Notes: generated by a model from the sequence alone, not told the origin. A stretch of 64,000 nucleotides of DNA from Treponema maltophilum ATCC 51939 (GCF_000413055.1 NZ_KE332518.1:79490-143489); one strand, 5' to 3'. Positions 8,233-17,502 are shown, counted from the stretch's first letter. Made by a program: numbers and translations.

Positions 8233-10025
8233 ATGCGGATATCGGAACAATCGTTCAGCCTTTGCAATGCTTCTTTTACGAACGTTGCGGCAAAATCCGC
8301 CGCTTCCTGCGGCGTCATTAAAACACTTTCTCCCGTTTTTCGCTGTTTGACTTCGACTTTCGGCAGGTTTTTGCCGCCGACGACAATCTGCAGCGGAATG
8401 CCCAAAAGATCCATGTCTTTGAATTTGACGCCGGGGCGTTCATTGCGGTCGTCCAAAAGCGTTTCCAAGCCTTTTTGCTGCAGGGCTTCGTACAAAAGGT
8501 CGGCCGCCGTTTTCATATCGTCTTCGTAGCGCACGGGTACGACGGCAACCTGATAAGGCGCGGCCGTCATCGGCCATACGATTCCGTTATCGTCGTGGTG
8601 TTCTTCGATAATCGAAGCCAGCGCGCGGTCAACGCCGATGCCGTAGCAGCCCATAAGCGGGAGGCGCTGTTTACCGTTTTCGTCCAAAAAGACGGCGTTT
8701 AAGGATTTGCTGTATTTATCGCCGAGTTTGAAAATATGGCCCAGTTCGTTGCCTTTTTTTGAATACAGGACGGCACCGCAGTTCGGGCATAGGTCGCCTT
8801 CTTTTACCGTGCGCACGTCGGCTCGGATAAAGGGAATAAAATCGCGGACGGGTTCCACATGGCGGAAGTGAACGTCGGTTTTTAAGGCACCGACGACCGC
8901 GTCGTGCATGTGCATGACGGTTTCATCGGCAATGACGGGAACCGTGTTTAAGCCGACGGGCCCTGCAAAACCTACCGGCGCGCCGGTTATGCGCTCGACC
9001 TCGCCGTTGGATGCAAGTTCGACGCTTCCGGCTTTTAAAAGCGAAGCGAGCTTCGCTTCGTTTACGTCCAAATCGCCGCGTATACATACGGCAACGAAAA
9101 AGGTTGCGCCCTTTTGAGCGCCCGGCGCGCCGCTCATGTCCGTTTCGGAATTATCGACGCGGTAAATAAGCGTTTTTATGAATTTTTTCGGATCCGTGTT
9201 CAAAAAGGCCGTCAGTTCTTCTATGGTTTTAACATTCGGCGTTTGCACTTCTTCGGCCGGCAAAGGCGCTTGAGTGCAGTCTTCTTCATTTATCGCGCCG
9301 TAATCGGGCGCACACGACGCTTTTTCCGTATTTGCCGCATACGAACATTTAGGGCACAGCATGAGCGTGTCGTCGCCGACTTCGCTTTCGACCATGAATT
9401 CTTCCGACCCCGTTCCCCCGATAAGCCCCGAATCGGCGCGTACGGGAATGACGGTTAAGCCCAGCCGTTTAAAAATCCGCCGGTAGGCAAGAGCAAAGTC
9501 GTTGTATACGGCGTCGAGACTTTCCTCGTCCGTATGGAACGAATACGCGTCTTTCATCGTGAATTCTCTGCCGCGCATAACGCCGTAGCGGGGACGAATT
9601 TCGTCCCGGAATTTGGTGTTTATTTGGTACAAAATAAGCGGTAATTGTTTATATGAAGACAGTTCGTCTTTTACAATCGCGGTAAACGCTTCTTCGGCGG
9701 TCGGGCTTATGACGAGTTCCTGATCCAAGCGGTTTTTCGCCCTCAGCAAACCTGCTCCCATGGAATCCCAGCGGCCGGACGCGCGCCACAATTCTCCCGG
9801 AACGACAACCGGCGGTTTGCATTCGAGCCCGCCGATGCGGTCCATTTCTTCCCGAATAATCTGTTCGACTTTGCGGAAACAGCGCGTTCCCAGCGGAAGA
9901 TAAAAGAACAGGCCGTTGCCCAATTTGCGCATAAGACCGGCGCGCAGCATAAGCTGATGGCTTGCGATAACCGCTTCCGACGGAACCTCTCTGAGCGTGG
10001 AAATCATGGTTTGCGAAGTTTTCAT
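8229..10025 (-). CDS. proS: Prolyl-tRNA synthetase, bacterial class II type
   Basis: 598 aa. Class II core with motif 2 (RYGVMRGREFTMKDAYSFH) and motif 3 (GCYGIGVDRALAS). The insertion between them is the editing (INS/YbaK-like) domain that clears Ala-tRNAPro. The anticodon-binding domain forms the C-terminus. Two Cys pairs are visible (CPKC near residue 225, CPNC near 405). The start at 10025 (MKTSQTM) was chosen over an upstream in-frame extension because the family begins here and a TATAAT box ends 7 bases before it. No SD is present, so leaderless translation is predicted. Its stop overlaps the next gene. Confidence 0.95.
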   Translation of the reverse strand: MKTSQTMISTLREVPSEAVIASHQLMLRAGLMRKLGNGLFFYLPLGTRCFRKVEQIIREEMDRIGGLECKPPVVVPGELWRASGRWDSMGAGLLRAKNRLDQELVISPTAEEAFTAIVKDELSSYKQLPLILYQINTKFRDEIRPRYGVMRGREFTMKDAYSFHTDEESLDAVYNDFALAYRRIFKRLGLTVIPVRADSGLIGGTGSEEFMVESEVGDDTLMLCPKCSYAANTEKASCAPDYGAINEEDCTQAPLPAEEVQTPNVKTIEELTAFLNTDPKKFIKTLIYRVDNSETDMSGAPGAQKGATFFVAVCIRGDLDVNEAKLASLLKAGSVELASNGEVERITGAPVGFAGPVGLNTVPVIADETVMHMHDAVVGALKTDVHFRHVEPVRDFIPFIRADVRTVKEGDLCPNCGAVLYSKKGNELGHIFKLGDKYSKSLNAVFLDENGKQRLPLMGCYGIGVDRALASIIEEHHDDNGIVWPMTAAPYQVAVVPVRYEDDMKTAADLLYEALQQKGLETLLDDRNERPGVKFKDMDLLGIPLQIVVGGKNLPKVEVKQRKTGESVLMTPQEAADFAATFVKEALQRLNDCSDIRI

Positions 10026-10032
10026 AAAGCCG

Positions 10033-10038
10033 ATTATA
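10033..10038 (-). promoter_or_regulatory. proS -10 box, leaderless layout
   Basis: TATAAT on the minus strand, 7 bases before the proS ATG at 10025. The -35 region is weak. It lies in the 70-bp gap after dnaE. Confidence 0.55.
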
Positions 10039-10095
10039 ATCCGAAATGCGGCTTTTATGGAAGAGGCTCTTTCGTTCGTTCTTAATTTAACGGTT

Positions 10096-13000
10096 CTATT
10101 CTTTCCACACGCTTTCAACAAAGGCGTAGCTTTCCAATTCACGGATAAAATCGTCGCCGGAAGAAACGCCGGTTAAAGCGCTCGCTTTTACCGTGTATTT
10201 TTTGTGCGCCGTTTCCATATGGAAAAAGACGGAACAGGGACCGTCCGAGCCGATAATCGCATCCTGAAATTTGTTCAGCTGCTGCTGATTTATGAGCGGC
10301 GAAGAAAGCTTTATGTGAATTTCTTTTACGGATTTTTCTTTTAAATTGTCGATGTCCAAAAGTTCGTCGACGAGGAACGAGGGCGGTTCGCGCGAAAAAT
10401 CCATTTTGCCGCTCACGGCGATAATCGCGTCTTCGGTTACCCTTTCCCGGCAGCGCTCCCATACTTTCGGGAAAAAAGTAAGGTCGACCGAACCGGCCAA
10501 ATCTTCAAGTTTGGCAAAGGACATAGGCTGCCCTTTTTTGGTCATAATCGTGCGCAGTTCTTTTACGATGCCGAGCATGCTGTAGGTTTTTTGACCTTGA
10601 GCCTGCGGAGCCGCGTCGGTTGTGAGCGTTACGGAACGTTCGATTGTTTTGCGGTACGGATCGAGCGGATGCCCGGAAATATAAAAGCCGATAAGTTCTT
10701 TTTCGATGCGCAGCTTTTCCAAAAAGGGATAATCTTCCGAGTTTTCAAAGGTAAAGTCGGCAAATTCCTGCACGCCGGAATCTTCGAATAAGCTTACCTG
10801 ACCGAATTTTCCGTCCGCTTTTTTGTTTTCGCAATAGGCAACGGCGCGCTCCGCATTTTGCAGCAGGGTGGGACGGTTTATGCCCAAGTTATCGAAGCAG
10901 CCGGTTTGAATCAACACTTCAAGCGCGCGCTTGTTTACGGTGTGCAAGTCGACCCGCTCCAAAAAATCGATAAAACTTTTAAACGGGCCGTCGTTTTTGC
11001 GCTGCAACAAAATCTCGTCGGCTGCTGCATCTCCCAAGCCCTTTATGCCCAAAAGCCCGTAGACGATGCGTCCGTCCACAACGTCGAAAACCTTATCCGA
11101 GCGGTTTACGTCCGGCGGATCTATGGCAAGGCCCATCGAGCGGCCTTCGGCAATGTATACGGGAAGCTTGTCGGTACTCGAAATTTCGTTCGTCAGGTTG
11201 GCCGCAATAAATTCGGCGGGAAAATTCGCTTTAAGATAGGCCGTGCGGTATGCAACGACCGAATAGGCCGCCGCATGGCTTTTGTTGAATCCGTAGCCGG
11301 CAAAGGGAACCAGAATATCGAAGATTTCTCCGGCATGAGCTTCGGAAAATCCGTTTTTTACGGCGCCCGCAACGAATTTGGAGCGCTCTTTTACCATAAC
11401 TTCCTGTTTTTTCTTTCCCATGGCGCGGCGCAAAATATCGGCTTCGCCCAAACTGTAGCCGGCTATGCGCTGAGCAACCTGCATAACCTGTTCCTGATAC
11501 ACGATAACGCCGTAGGTTTCTTCGAGAATATCCTTTAAGCACGGATCCGGATAATGGATGGTGGACGAATCGAATTTGCCGGCGACAAAGTCGTCGATGT
11601 ACGCCATGGGGCCGGGACGGTACAGGGCATTCAACGCGATAAGATCTTCGATGCGGCGCGGTTTTGCAAGTTTTAAAACCTTTTGCATACCGGCACTTTC
11701 AAACTGGAACACCGCAGCAGTTTGCCCCGCACAAAACAGGTCGAAGGTTTTTTGATCCGTTTCGCTTACGTGCTCGGCGCTGAAATTTTCGAAGCCCGGT
11801 CGTTTTTGAATAATACGCTCAGCGTATTTTATAAGGGTGAGCGTTTTTAAGCCCAAATAATCCATCTTAACCAAGCCGCACGGCTCGATAATATCCATCG
11901 TGTATTGAACGGCAACCTTGCCCGTTTTGCCGTCCTTGTACACCGGCGCCCATTCCGGCAGTTCGCTTTTGCCGATAACGATGCCCGATGCGTGCAAGCT
12001 CGTGTTGCGGTTTATATCTTCCAGCTTAAAACACAAATCGAACAGTTCTTTGTAGCGCGGATCTTCGCGGTATTGGGCGAGCTGACCGCCGTCGGGGTAT
12101 TTTTCGGTAGGAGGATTGAACGCGTCGGAAAGGTGTACTTTGGGGCCTTCGGGAATAAGCTTTGTCAGCATATTCACTTCGCTGAGCGGAATATTCAACA
12201 CGCGCCCGACATCTTTTATGACGGCCTTCGCTTTGAGCGTACCGAAGGTAACGATGTGCCCGACCTGCGGATCGCCGTATTTTTGCCGCGTATACTCGAT
12301 AACGTCCTGCCTGCCTTCGAAGCACAGGTCTATATCAAAGTCGGGCATACTCACGCGTTCGGGGTTCAAAAAGCGTTCGAAGATAAGCTTGTAGCGGAAG
12401 GGGTCTATGTCGGTAATGGTCATCGCGTACGCGACGAGAGAGCCCGCTCCCGAACCGCGGCCGGGGCCGACCGGAACGTTGTGTTGTTTTGCCCATGCGA
12501 TAAAATCCCACACAATCAAAAAATAGCCGGCAAAGCCCATTTCGAAAATAACCTTCAGCTCGTGTTCGGCGCGTTCGGTAATTTCGTCGGTTATATTTCC
12601 GTAGCGTTTTTTTAAGCCCTCGTATACGAGGTGGCGCACGTAATCTTCCTGCGTTTTAAATTCGTCCGGAATTCGGTATACGGGCAGGCAGTCTTTCAGT
12701 TGTTCGGTTTTGTACTGGGGAATCGTAAGGTCTACCATATCCGCAATGCGCTTTGTGTTCGCAATCAGTTCGGGATGATCGGGAAACAGGCCGCGCATTT
12801 GCTCTTCGCTTTTCATATAGAATTGGTGGCCTTCGTAGCGCATGCGGTTTGTGTCGCTGCGCAGCTTTTTGGTACCGATGCATAAAAGCACGTCCTGTGC
12901 AACCCAGTCTTCGGGGTACACATAGTGAACGTCGTTCGTTACAACCATCGGAACATTCATGTGCTCGGCAATGGCCATGAGCAGCGGCGCGACGCGCTTT

Positions 13001-13596
13001 TGATCTTCCAAGCCGTGGTTTTGCAATTCAATAAAAAAGTTTTCTTTGCCGAATATGCTTTGATACAGCACAATCATTTCTTCGGCTTCTTTGTTTTGCC
13101 CCGCAAGCAAAAGGCGCGGAAGCTGCCCGGCCAAACATGCCGACGTACACACCAAACCTCTTGAATAGCGTTTGAGCAGCTCGACGTCGATGCGCGGTTT
13201 GTAGTAAAAACCTTCGGTAAAGGCGCGCGAATTGAGCATGCACAGATTTTTATAGCCTTCCACGTCTTTTGCGATGAGGATCAGGTGATAGTATTTATTG
13301 CCCTGCTCGGTACCCGTGCGCTCGTGCCGGCTGCCGCCTGCAACGTAGAATTCGCAGCCGACAAGCGGTTTTATGCCCGCTTTATGGCATTCCTGCTCGA
13401 AACGCAATGAACCGAACATATTGCCGTGGTCGGTAAGCGCCAAAGCCTGAAAGCCCAGTTCCTTTGCACGTTTTATTAAAACGGGAATACGGGATGCCGC
13501 GTCCAAAAGCGAATAGTCGGAATGCACATGCAAATGCACAAATTCGGCCGGCTTGGGCGATTGAGAATTTTCTTCGTTTTGCATGAGCTGTTCCAC
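10096..13596 (-). CDS. dnaE: DNA polymerase III alpha subunit
   Basis: 1166 aa, the usual DnaE length. It opens with a PHP domain (HLHVHSDYSLLDAA near residues 21-34). The catalytic palm aspartates are PDFDIDLCFEG near 415-425 and a third Asp in KMDYLGLKTL near 577. Helix-hairpin-helix (GLLGIKGLGDAA) and a C-terminal OB fold (about 1000-1060) follow. It is the replicative polymerase; no 3'-5' exonuclease domain is fused. The start is GTG at 13596, preceded by GGGAGG at an 8-base spacing, unlike the leaderless neighbours. Its promoter is TTGTCC-17-TATACT about 35 bases upstream, divergent from rfbB. Confidence 0.96.
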   Translation of the reverse strand: MEQLMQNEENSQSPKPAEFVHLHVHSDYSLLDAASRIPVLIKRAKELGFQALALTDHGNMFGSLRFEQECHKAGIKPLVGCEFYVAGGSRHERTGTEQGNKYYHLILIAKDVEGYKNLCMLNSRAFTEGFYYKPRIDVELLKRYSRGLVCTSACLAGQLPRLLLAGQNKEAEEMIVLYQSIFGKENFFIELQNHGLEDQKRVAPLLMAIAEHMNVPMVVTNDVHYVYPEDWVAQDVLLCIGTKKLRSDTNRMRYEGHQFYMKSEEQMRGLFPDHPELIANTKRIADMVDLTIPQYKTEQLKDCLPVYRIPDEFKTQEDYVRHLVYEGLKKRYGNITDEITERAEHELKVIFEMGFAGYFLIVWDFIAWAKQHNVPVGPGRGSGAGSLVAYAMTITDIDPFRYKLIFERFLNPERVSMPDFDIDLCFEGRQDVIEYTRQKYGDPQVGHIVTFGTLKAKAVIKDVGRVLNIPLSEVNMLTKLIPEGPKVHLSDAFNPPTEKYPDGGQLAQYREDPRYKELFDLCFKLEDINRNTSLHASGIVIGKSELPEWAPVYKDGKTGKVAVQYTMDIIEPCGLVKMDYLGLKTLTLIKYAERIIQKRPGFENFSAEHVSETDQKTFDLFCAGQTAAVFQFESAGMQKVLKLAKPRRIEDLIALNALYRPGPMAYIDDFVAGKFDSSTIHYPDPCLKDILEETYGVIVYQEQVMQVAQRIAGYSLGEADILRRAMGKKKQEVMVKERSKFVAGAVKNGFSEAHAGEIFDILVPFAGYGFNKSHAAAYSVVAYRTAYLKANFPAEFIAANLTNEISSTDKLPVYIAEGRSMGLAIDPPDVNRSDKVFDVVDGRIVYGLLGIKGLGDAAADEILLQRKNDGPFKSFIDFLERVDLHTVNKRALEVLIQTGCFDNLGINRPTLLQNAERAVAYCENKKADGKFGQVSLFEDSGVQEFADFTFENSEDYPFLEKLRIEKELIGFYISGHPLDPYRKTIERSVTLTTDAAPQAQGQKTYSMLGIVKELRTIMTKKGQPMSFAKLEDLAGSVDLTFFPKVWERCRERVTEDAIIAVSGKMDFSREPPSFLVDELLDIDNLKEKSVKEIHIKLSSPLINQQQLNKFQDAIIGSDGPCSVFFHMETAHKKYTVKASALTGVSSGDDFIRELESYAFVESVWKE

Positions 13597-13631
13597 CGCA
13601 GATTCCTCCCGTTTGTTGAGCTGTACGGTTC

Positions 13632-13660
13632 AGTATAATCCAAAAGGCGGCATCGGACAA
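13632..13660 (-). promoter_or_regulatory. dnaE promoter
   Basis: Minus strand TTGTCC (13655-13660), 17-bp spacer, TATACT (13632-13637). A leader of about 30 bases carrying the ribosome site precedes the GTG start. Confidence 0.55.
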
Positions 13661-13683
13661 GCGCGGAATTTCAAAACCTGCGC

Positions 13684-13712
13684 TTGTTCCGGCGTATTTG
13701 TTGTGTTATACT
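13684..13712 (+). promoter_or_regulatory. rfbB promoter, leaderless layout
   Basis: TTGTTC (13684-13689), 17-bp spacer, TATACT (13707-13712), then 7 bases to the ATG at 13720. Confidence 0.7.
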
Positions 13713-13719
13713 CGATCGC

Positions 13720-14841
13720 ATGGAAAGACGTTTACGCAATATTTTGGTTACCGGCGGCGCGGGGTTTATCGGCAGCAATTTTATTCACTACCTGTTCGAT
13801 AAAACGCCTTTTACGGGCAGAATCGTCAATGCCGACAGCCTTACTTACTGCGGCAACCTTGAAAACCTTGCCGACATAGAGCGCCGCTTCGGTTCGAACG
13901 GAACCGACGAAAAAGGACGCTATGTGTTTTGCAAAGCCGACATTTGCGATGCCTCTGTGCAGGATAAATTGTTCGCCGATTACGATATAGATACGGTCGT
14001 GCATTTTGCGGCCGAAAGTCACGTAGACCGTTCGATTGCCGGCCCGCAAGCCTTTGTGCGCACAAACGTTGAAGGAACTTTTACCCTGCTCGAATGCGCG
14101 CGACGCCGCTGGACGCTCAAAGACGGTTCCATGCGCTCCGACGTGCTTTTTCATCATATAAGCACCGACGAAGTGTTCGGCTCTTTGGGACAAGACGGCT
14201 ATTTTACCGAAACGACAGCCTATGCGCCGCGCAGTCCGTATTCGGCAAGCAAGGCGGCCTCCGACCATTTGGCGCTCGCCTGGCACAGCACCTACGGACT
14301 TCCCGTAACGCTTTCGAACTGCTCGAACAATTACGGCCCCTACCAATTCCCCGAAAAGCTCATTCCGCTTATGATTTTAAACATTCGGGAAAAAAAAGAG
14401 CTTCCCGTCTACGGCGACGGCAAAAACATCCGCGATTGGCTTTTTGTCGAAGACCACAACAGCGCCGTGTGGCTCATTTTAAACAAGGGTAGAGCCGGAC
14501 AAACCTACAATATCGGCGGAGAAAACGAATGGGAAAACATCCGCCTTTTGCGCAAGCTGATTGAGCTGACCGCCGAAAAGTTGCAGGAAAAGGGAACCCC
14601 CGTATCCGCCGCCGACATCGAAAAAACGATCCGCTTTGTCGCCGACCGTCCCGGCCACGACCGCCGCTACGCCATCGATTGTTCAAAAATCAAAAAAGAA
14701 TTGGGCTGGCAGCGCTCCGTCGGTTTTGAGGAAGGCTTAAAAAAGACGGTCGCGTGGTACATCGAAAATCCCGCATGGATCCGCAGCGTTAAAACCGGCT
14801 CGTACCGCAACTGGCTCGAGCAAAACTATACGAATCGGTAA
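13720..14841 (+). CDS. rfbB: dTDP-glucose 4,6-dehydratase
   Basis: 373 aa extended SDR enzyme: NAD-binding GGAGFIGSNF near residue 10, HFAAESHVDRSI, ISTDEVFG, and the catalytic YSASKAASD (Tyr-x3-Lys). It converts dTDP-glucose to dTDP-4-keto-6-deoxyglucose, the branch point to dTDP-rhamnose and other deoxysugars for surface glycans. No rfbA, rfbC or rfbD is adjacent, so the pathway partners are elsewhere. Start 13720 (MERRLRNILVTGG) rather than an upstream in-frame codon: the -10 box ends 7 bases before it and an upstream start would lie inside the promoter. Confidence 0.93.
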   Translation: MERRLRNILVTGGAGFIGSNFIHYLFDKTPFTGRIVNADSLTYCGNLENLADIERRFGSNGTDEKGRYVFCKADICDASVQDKLFADYDIDTVVHFAAESHVDRSIAGPQAFVRTNVEGTFTLLECARRRWTLKDGSMRSDVLFHHISTDEVFGSLGQDGYFTETTAYAPRSPYSASKAASDHLALAWHSTYGLPVTLSNCSNNYGPYQFPEKLIPLMILNIREKKELPVYGDGKNIRDWLFVEDHNSAVWLILNKGRAGQTYNIGGENEWENIRLLRKLIELTAEKLQEKGTPVSAADIEKTIRFVADRPGHDRRYAIDCSKIKKELGWQRSVGFEEGLKKTVAWYIENPAWIRSVKTGSYRNWLEQNYTNR

Positions 14842-14903
14842 ACACGGCTTGCCGCACACCTTCATGTATGATATTTACTCTCTCGCGGCACGCTTGTCCG
14901 GTC

Positions 14904-14929
14904 GCACCGTTTTCTGTCGAAAACGGTGC
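14904..14929. terminator. Perfect 11-bp stem-loop after rfbB
   Basis: GCACCGTTTTC, 4-base loop, exact complement. It lies 62 bases past the rfbB stop. There is no T-run, so it may be a terminator component or an RNA-stability structure. Confidence 0.45.
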
Positions 14930-14933
14930 TTAC

Positions 14934-14961
14934 CGAGTTTTTTGCGTATGCAAAAAACTCG
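14934..14961. terminator. Perfect 12-bp stem-loop, probably bidirectional terminator
   Basis: CGAGTTTTTTGC, loop GTAT, exact complement; 4 bases after the previous hairpin. The T6/A6 tracts are inside the stem, so it reads alike on both strands, as expected between convergent genes. Confidence 0.45.
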
Positions 14962-15024
14962 CGGACACTCTGCATATCTTAGATACCTTGGCTGATATAT
15001 TTACTCTTCTGCTGTGTAAAATAT

Positions 15025-16146
15025 TTACTCTTGCACATTTTGCTTTTTTGTTCTGTCCCGCTCTTCCTGTTTTTTCTTATCACGTTCAATTTGCCAGCCG
15101 TACAATATTCTTTCCGTCATCCCTTCTTCGGCATATTTAAGATACTCCCGTGCAAGGTCGGTGTTTGCCGTTTTTAATATGTCGGGGTTTACCCACAGTC
15201 CCGATATAGCCATATCTTCCCATTTTTCTCCGTCGTACACATCCGTAACCGTCAGTTTTACTTTCGTTACCTGTTTGGGAAAATCAATCTGTGCAAAATG
15301 CACATAATCTTTAAAAGTATATTCAAAATCGAAACCGTCGCCTTGCACCCGTACCGTTTTCATTCGCGCGTTCATTTTATACAGATGCGGCCTATCCGTA
15401 TCTACAAATCCGTTTAAAACCACCAGATTATCCGAGGGAATATGAAAATCTATATCCAATACCAAACCCTTTCCGTTCCCCTCAGCCCCTTCTACCATGG
15501 GAGTAGAATCGTTTATAAAGAATGCCGAAACATCTGAAGATTTATCTATACACATGAGAAACCAACGGAACCGCAGCATATCATCATCATACACTACTCG
15601 TTGTCCCTTAACCATTTCCGCTAAAAACGGAGCGGACATCTTAACACTCTTAACCACATTCGGCATTATCCACGTATAATCGAGCAAATCGGAATATCTA
15701 TCTGAAAACGAATCGTAGCTATCTTTAAGTAAATCTTTTCGAAGCTCGATAAATTCTTTATTTATTTTTTCTGAGGTTATGATAAAATTGTTTTGACTGG
15801 TAAAAAATCCTCCTCCCTCAATAACTATGCCATATGTTTTATCAAAATCCACTCTTTGATACAAATCAGTATTTATATGTATATCTTTTCTATCTAATCT
15901 ATAGCTTATTACTTCATATACAACATAGATATACTTATCGTCACCAACAAAACACGGAAAAGAAGTGAACTCTCCTGTCGTTCCGTCAATAGAATATAGA
16001 TCCTTTTCGGTAGAAAATAAATACGGTTGTTTATAGCGATGTTGATACTGAAAATATGTAGAAGGAGGGAAAAACCATACATTCTCCGCATACAGGAACG
16101 ATGCCGATAAACATATACAGAATATACAGATTTGTTTTAGTTTCAT
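15025..16146 (-). CDS. Secreted protein with NADase-type glycan-binding-like domain
   Basis: 373 aa. Signal peptide MKLKQICIFCICLSASFLYA, then an N-terminal region of unknown fold. A C-terminal beta-sandwich-like part (about residues 255-345) has NGFVDTDRPHLYKMNARMK, followed by Q-I-D-F-P and a V-x-D-VYDGEKWEDMAISG pattern. This matches the repeat signature I associate with the 'NADase-type glycan-binding' domain family of treponemes and other bacteria; the assignment is from memory of that pattern. A charged K/E/R tail ends the protein. Start 16146 has AAGGAG 7 bases upstream. More AT-rich than dnaE or rfbB. Role unknown; surface glycan binding is inference. Confidence 0.65.
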   Translation of the reverse strand: MKLKQICIFCICLSASFLYAENVWFFPPSTYFQYQHRYKQPYLFSTEKDLYSIDGTTGEFTSFPCFVGDDKYIYVVYEVISYRLDRKDIHINTDLYQRVDFDKTYGIVIEGGGFFTSQNNFIITSEKINKEFIELRKDLLKDSYDSFSDRYSDLLDYTWIMPNVVKSVKMSAPFLAEMVKGQRVVYDDDMLRFRWFLMCIDKSSDVSAFFINDSTPMVEGAEGNGKGLVLDIDFHIPSDNLVVLNGFVDTDRPHLYKMNARMKTVRVQGDGFDFEYTFKDYVHFAQIDFPKQVTKVKLTVTDVYDGEKWEDMAISGLWVNPDILKTANTDLAREYLKYAEEGMTERILYGWQIERDKKKQEERDRTKKQNVQE

Positions 16147-16286
16147 ACAAACACTCCTTATCGATACACCCATTCAAGGATAGCACGGTCTTTCCCGGTT
16201 TGCAAGATGCGTAAATAAAGATTAAAACACGGGGGATTATTCATGCGTCCCCGGCGAAAAACATAATTTGTCAGGAGTTATAAAAC

Positions 16287-16315
16287 TTGACGGAACAAAC
16301 GGTATTACATATAAT
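16287..16315 (+). promoter_or_regulatory. Strong promoter upstream of PIN remnant and RHH gene
   Basis: TTGACG (16287-16292), 17-bp spacer, TATAAT (16310-16315). The -10 box ends 6 bases before the ATG of the PIN-like peptide at 16322. The upstream 16147-16286 holds nothing else I can name. Confidence 0.65.
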
Positions 16316-16321
16316 ATTATA

Positions 16322-16384
16322 ATGGACGACAGGCTAATAGTGCTTGATACAAATGTATTATTATATGAGTACTTTAAGCATTAG
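16322..16384 (+). pseudogene. N-terminal remnant of a PIN-domain gene
   Basis: A 20-codon frame beginning MDDRLIVLDTNVLLY and stopping at TAG. The V-L-D-T-N-V-L-L stretch is the opening strand and first catalytic Asp of PIN RNases (VapC toxins, PhoH N-terminus). Nothing of the rest of a PIN domain follows, so it looks like a deletion stump that kept its promoter and start. It overlaps the RHH gene, which begins at 16365 in another frame. A functional short peptide cannot be excluded. Confidence 0.45.
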
Positions 16385-16598
16385 AATTCCCGATTCAATT
16401 CACGGGAAAGTAAAAGAAATATCCAAGACAGATAATATTTCAATAAATCAGTTTATTGCCTCGGCCGTCGGAGAAAAAATAGCAGCATTGGAAACCGAAA
16501 ACTATTTACACGAAAGAGCCAAACGGGCATCCGAACAAAAGGTCAAAAAAATCTTACTAAAAATACCCGACGCTCCTCCCGATATCCGGGATCGGTAA
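16365..16598 (+). CDS. Ribbon-helix-helix antitoxin-like protein (HicB/CopG type)
   Basis: 77 aa. STLSIRIPDSIHGKVKEIS followed by NISINQFIASAVGEKIAAL is a ribbon-helix-helix DNA-binding fold of the kind used by HicB-C-terminal and CopG antitoxins. The C-terminal basic/helical tail (about 50-77) would bind a toxin. No toxin follows: the next 64 bases are empty up to the converging lipoprotein. The only candidate partner is the truncated PIN frame overlapping its 5' end. The start at MSTL is preferred because the upstream in-frame codons overlap the promoter-proximal PIN frame. Probably an orphan antitoxin or regulator. Confidence 0.65.
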   Translation: MSTLSIRIPDSIHGKVKEISKTDNISINQFIASAVGEKIAALETENYLHERAKRASEQKVKKILLKIPDAPPDIRDR

Positions 16599-16662
16599 AA
16601 AAATATCACTAAATGCAATTTGCGAAGTTTGGAATTAACACCTTCCAAGATAAAACTTAGTT

Positions 16663-17502
16663 TCAAACTTGGTTCTTCGGCGGCCGGTCGTCATCCGGTG
16701 TTACAAATTGATTTGTATATTCACTGCCGTCCTTTTCAAAGGCTTCTTTTAACATCTGTATATCTTCATCAAAAAAATAAATCTTTACAAAACCGCCGAA
16801 TACCCAGCCTTCATTTCCGTCTTCCAATCTGGTTTTATACCATGGAAATTGAAGATTTTCTATTGAATCTTTTTTATCGGTACAGTCAATAAGATAAATA
16901 TCATCAAATTTATTAAGTTTTCCTATTATTTTTGTTTCAGGTTTTGCGTTCGGCGCTTCCCGTACCCGCAAATTATCGGTTATTACAAGCGCACGGCAGC
17001 TTGCCTGTTCGGATATTACTTTTTTAGTTATTTCGTTTTTCGTCTCGTCTTTTAGTCTTTCTTCTATTTGTTTTTTTGTGATTGAAACGGTTTCTTTTTT
17101 AGGATATTCATAACCTCTAAAAGAAGGAGTCCCATACAAATTGAATCCGCAGGTTACATATGAAACATACACAATATCTCTTTCTATTCTATGTGAATCA
17201 TATTGAAAAAATATATACGACCGTCCAAAATTGCAAGTCCATTTACCGTATTCGTTAGCTACGGAACCGCCATACGAGCCGTTTTTATTCAACAAATGAA
17301 ATGAAAATTCATTATTGTTTATTAAATCCTCTATAGATATAGAAGATTCCGAATTCTCTTGTACAGGAGACGGCTCTGTGCCGGATTCGGCTGTTTGTGC
17401 CGTATGCGGTTTTACGCAGCCGATTAAAATTAAATTGAACAACAGCAACAAAAAGAATTTTGCCATTTTTCTTTGTTTCTCATACGGCAACTTGGTTTTC
17501 AT
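16663..17502 (-). CDS. Lipoprotein with bacterial SH3 domain
   Basis: 279 aa. A basic N-terminus, hydrophobic run and lipobox L-I-G-C (Cys at about 29) predict a lipidated envelope protein. After a Ser/Glu/Pro linker and an uncharacterised middle part, residues about 190-262 form an SH3b domain: LRVREAP, GKLNKFDDIYLID and the WYKTRL / NEGWVFGGFV strands. SH3b domains commonly bind cell-wall peptides. The ribosome site GGGGAG lies 9 bases before the ATG. AT-rich like the rest of 14.9-19.4 kb. Ligand and role unknown. Confidence 0.8.
   Translation of the reverse strand: MKTKLPYEKQRKMAKFFLLLLFNLILIGCVKPHTAQTAESGTEPSPVQENSESSISIEDLINNNEFSFHLLNKNGSYGGSVANEYGKWTCNFGRSYIFFQYDSHRIERDIVYVSYVTCGFNLYGTPSFRGYEYPKKETVSITKKQIEERLKDETKNEITKKVISEQASCRALVITDNLRVREAPNAKPETKIIGKLNKFDDIYLIDCTDKKDSIENLQFPWYKTRLEDGNEGWVFGGFVKIYFFDEDIQMLKEAFEKDGSEYTNQFVTPDDDRPPKNQV

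Larger units (their letters stand above)
14842..15024. repeat. Intergenic region with three ATATTTACTCT direct repeats
   Basis: Between convergent rfbB and the gene at 15025. ATATTTACTCT occurs at 14871-14881, 14997-15007 and 15021-15031 (the last runs into the coding end). Two perfect stem-loops sit between the first and second copies. No reading frame of interest was seen. Confidence 0.6.
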
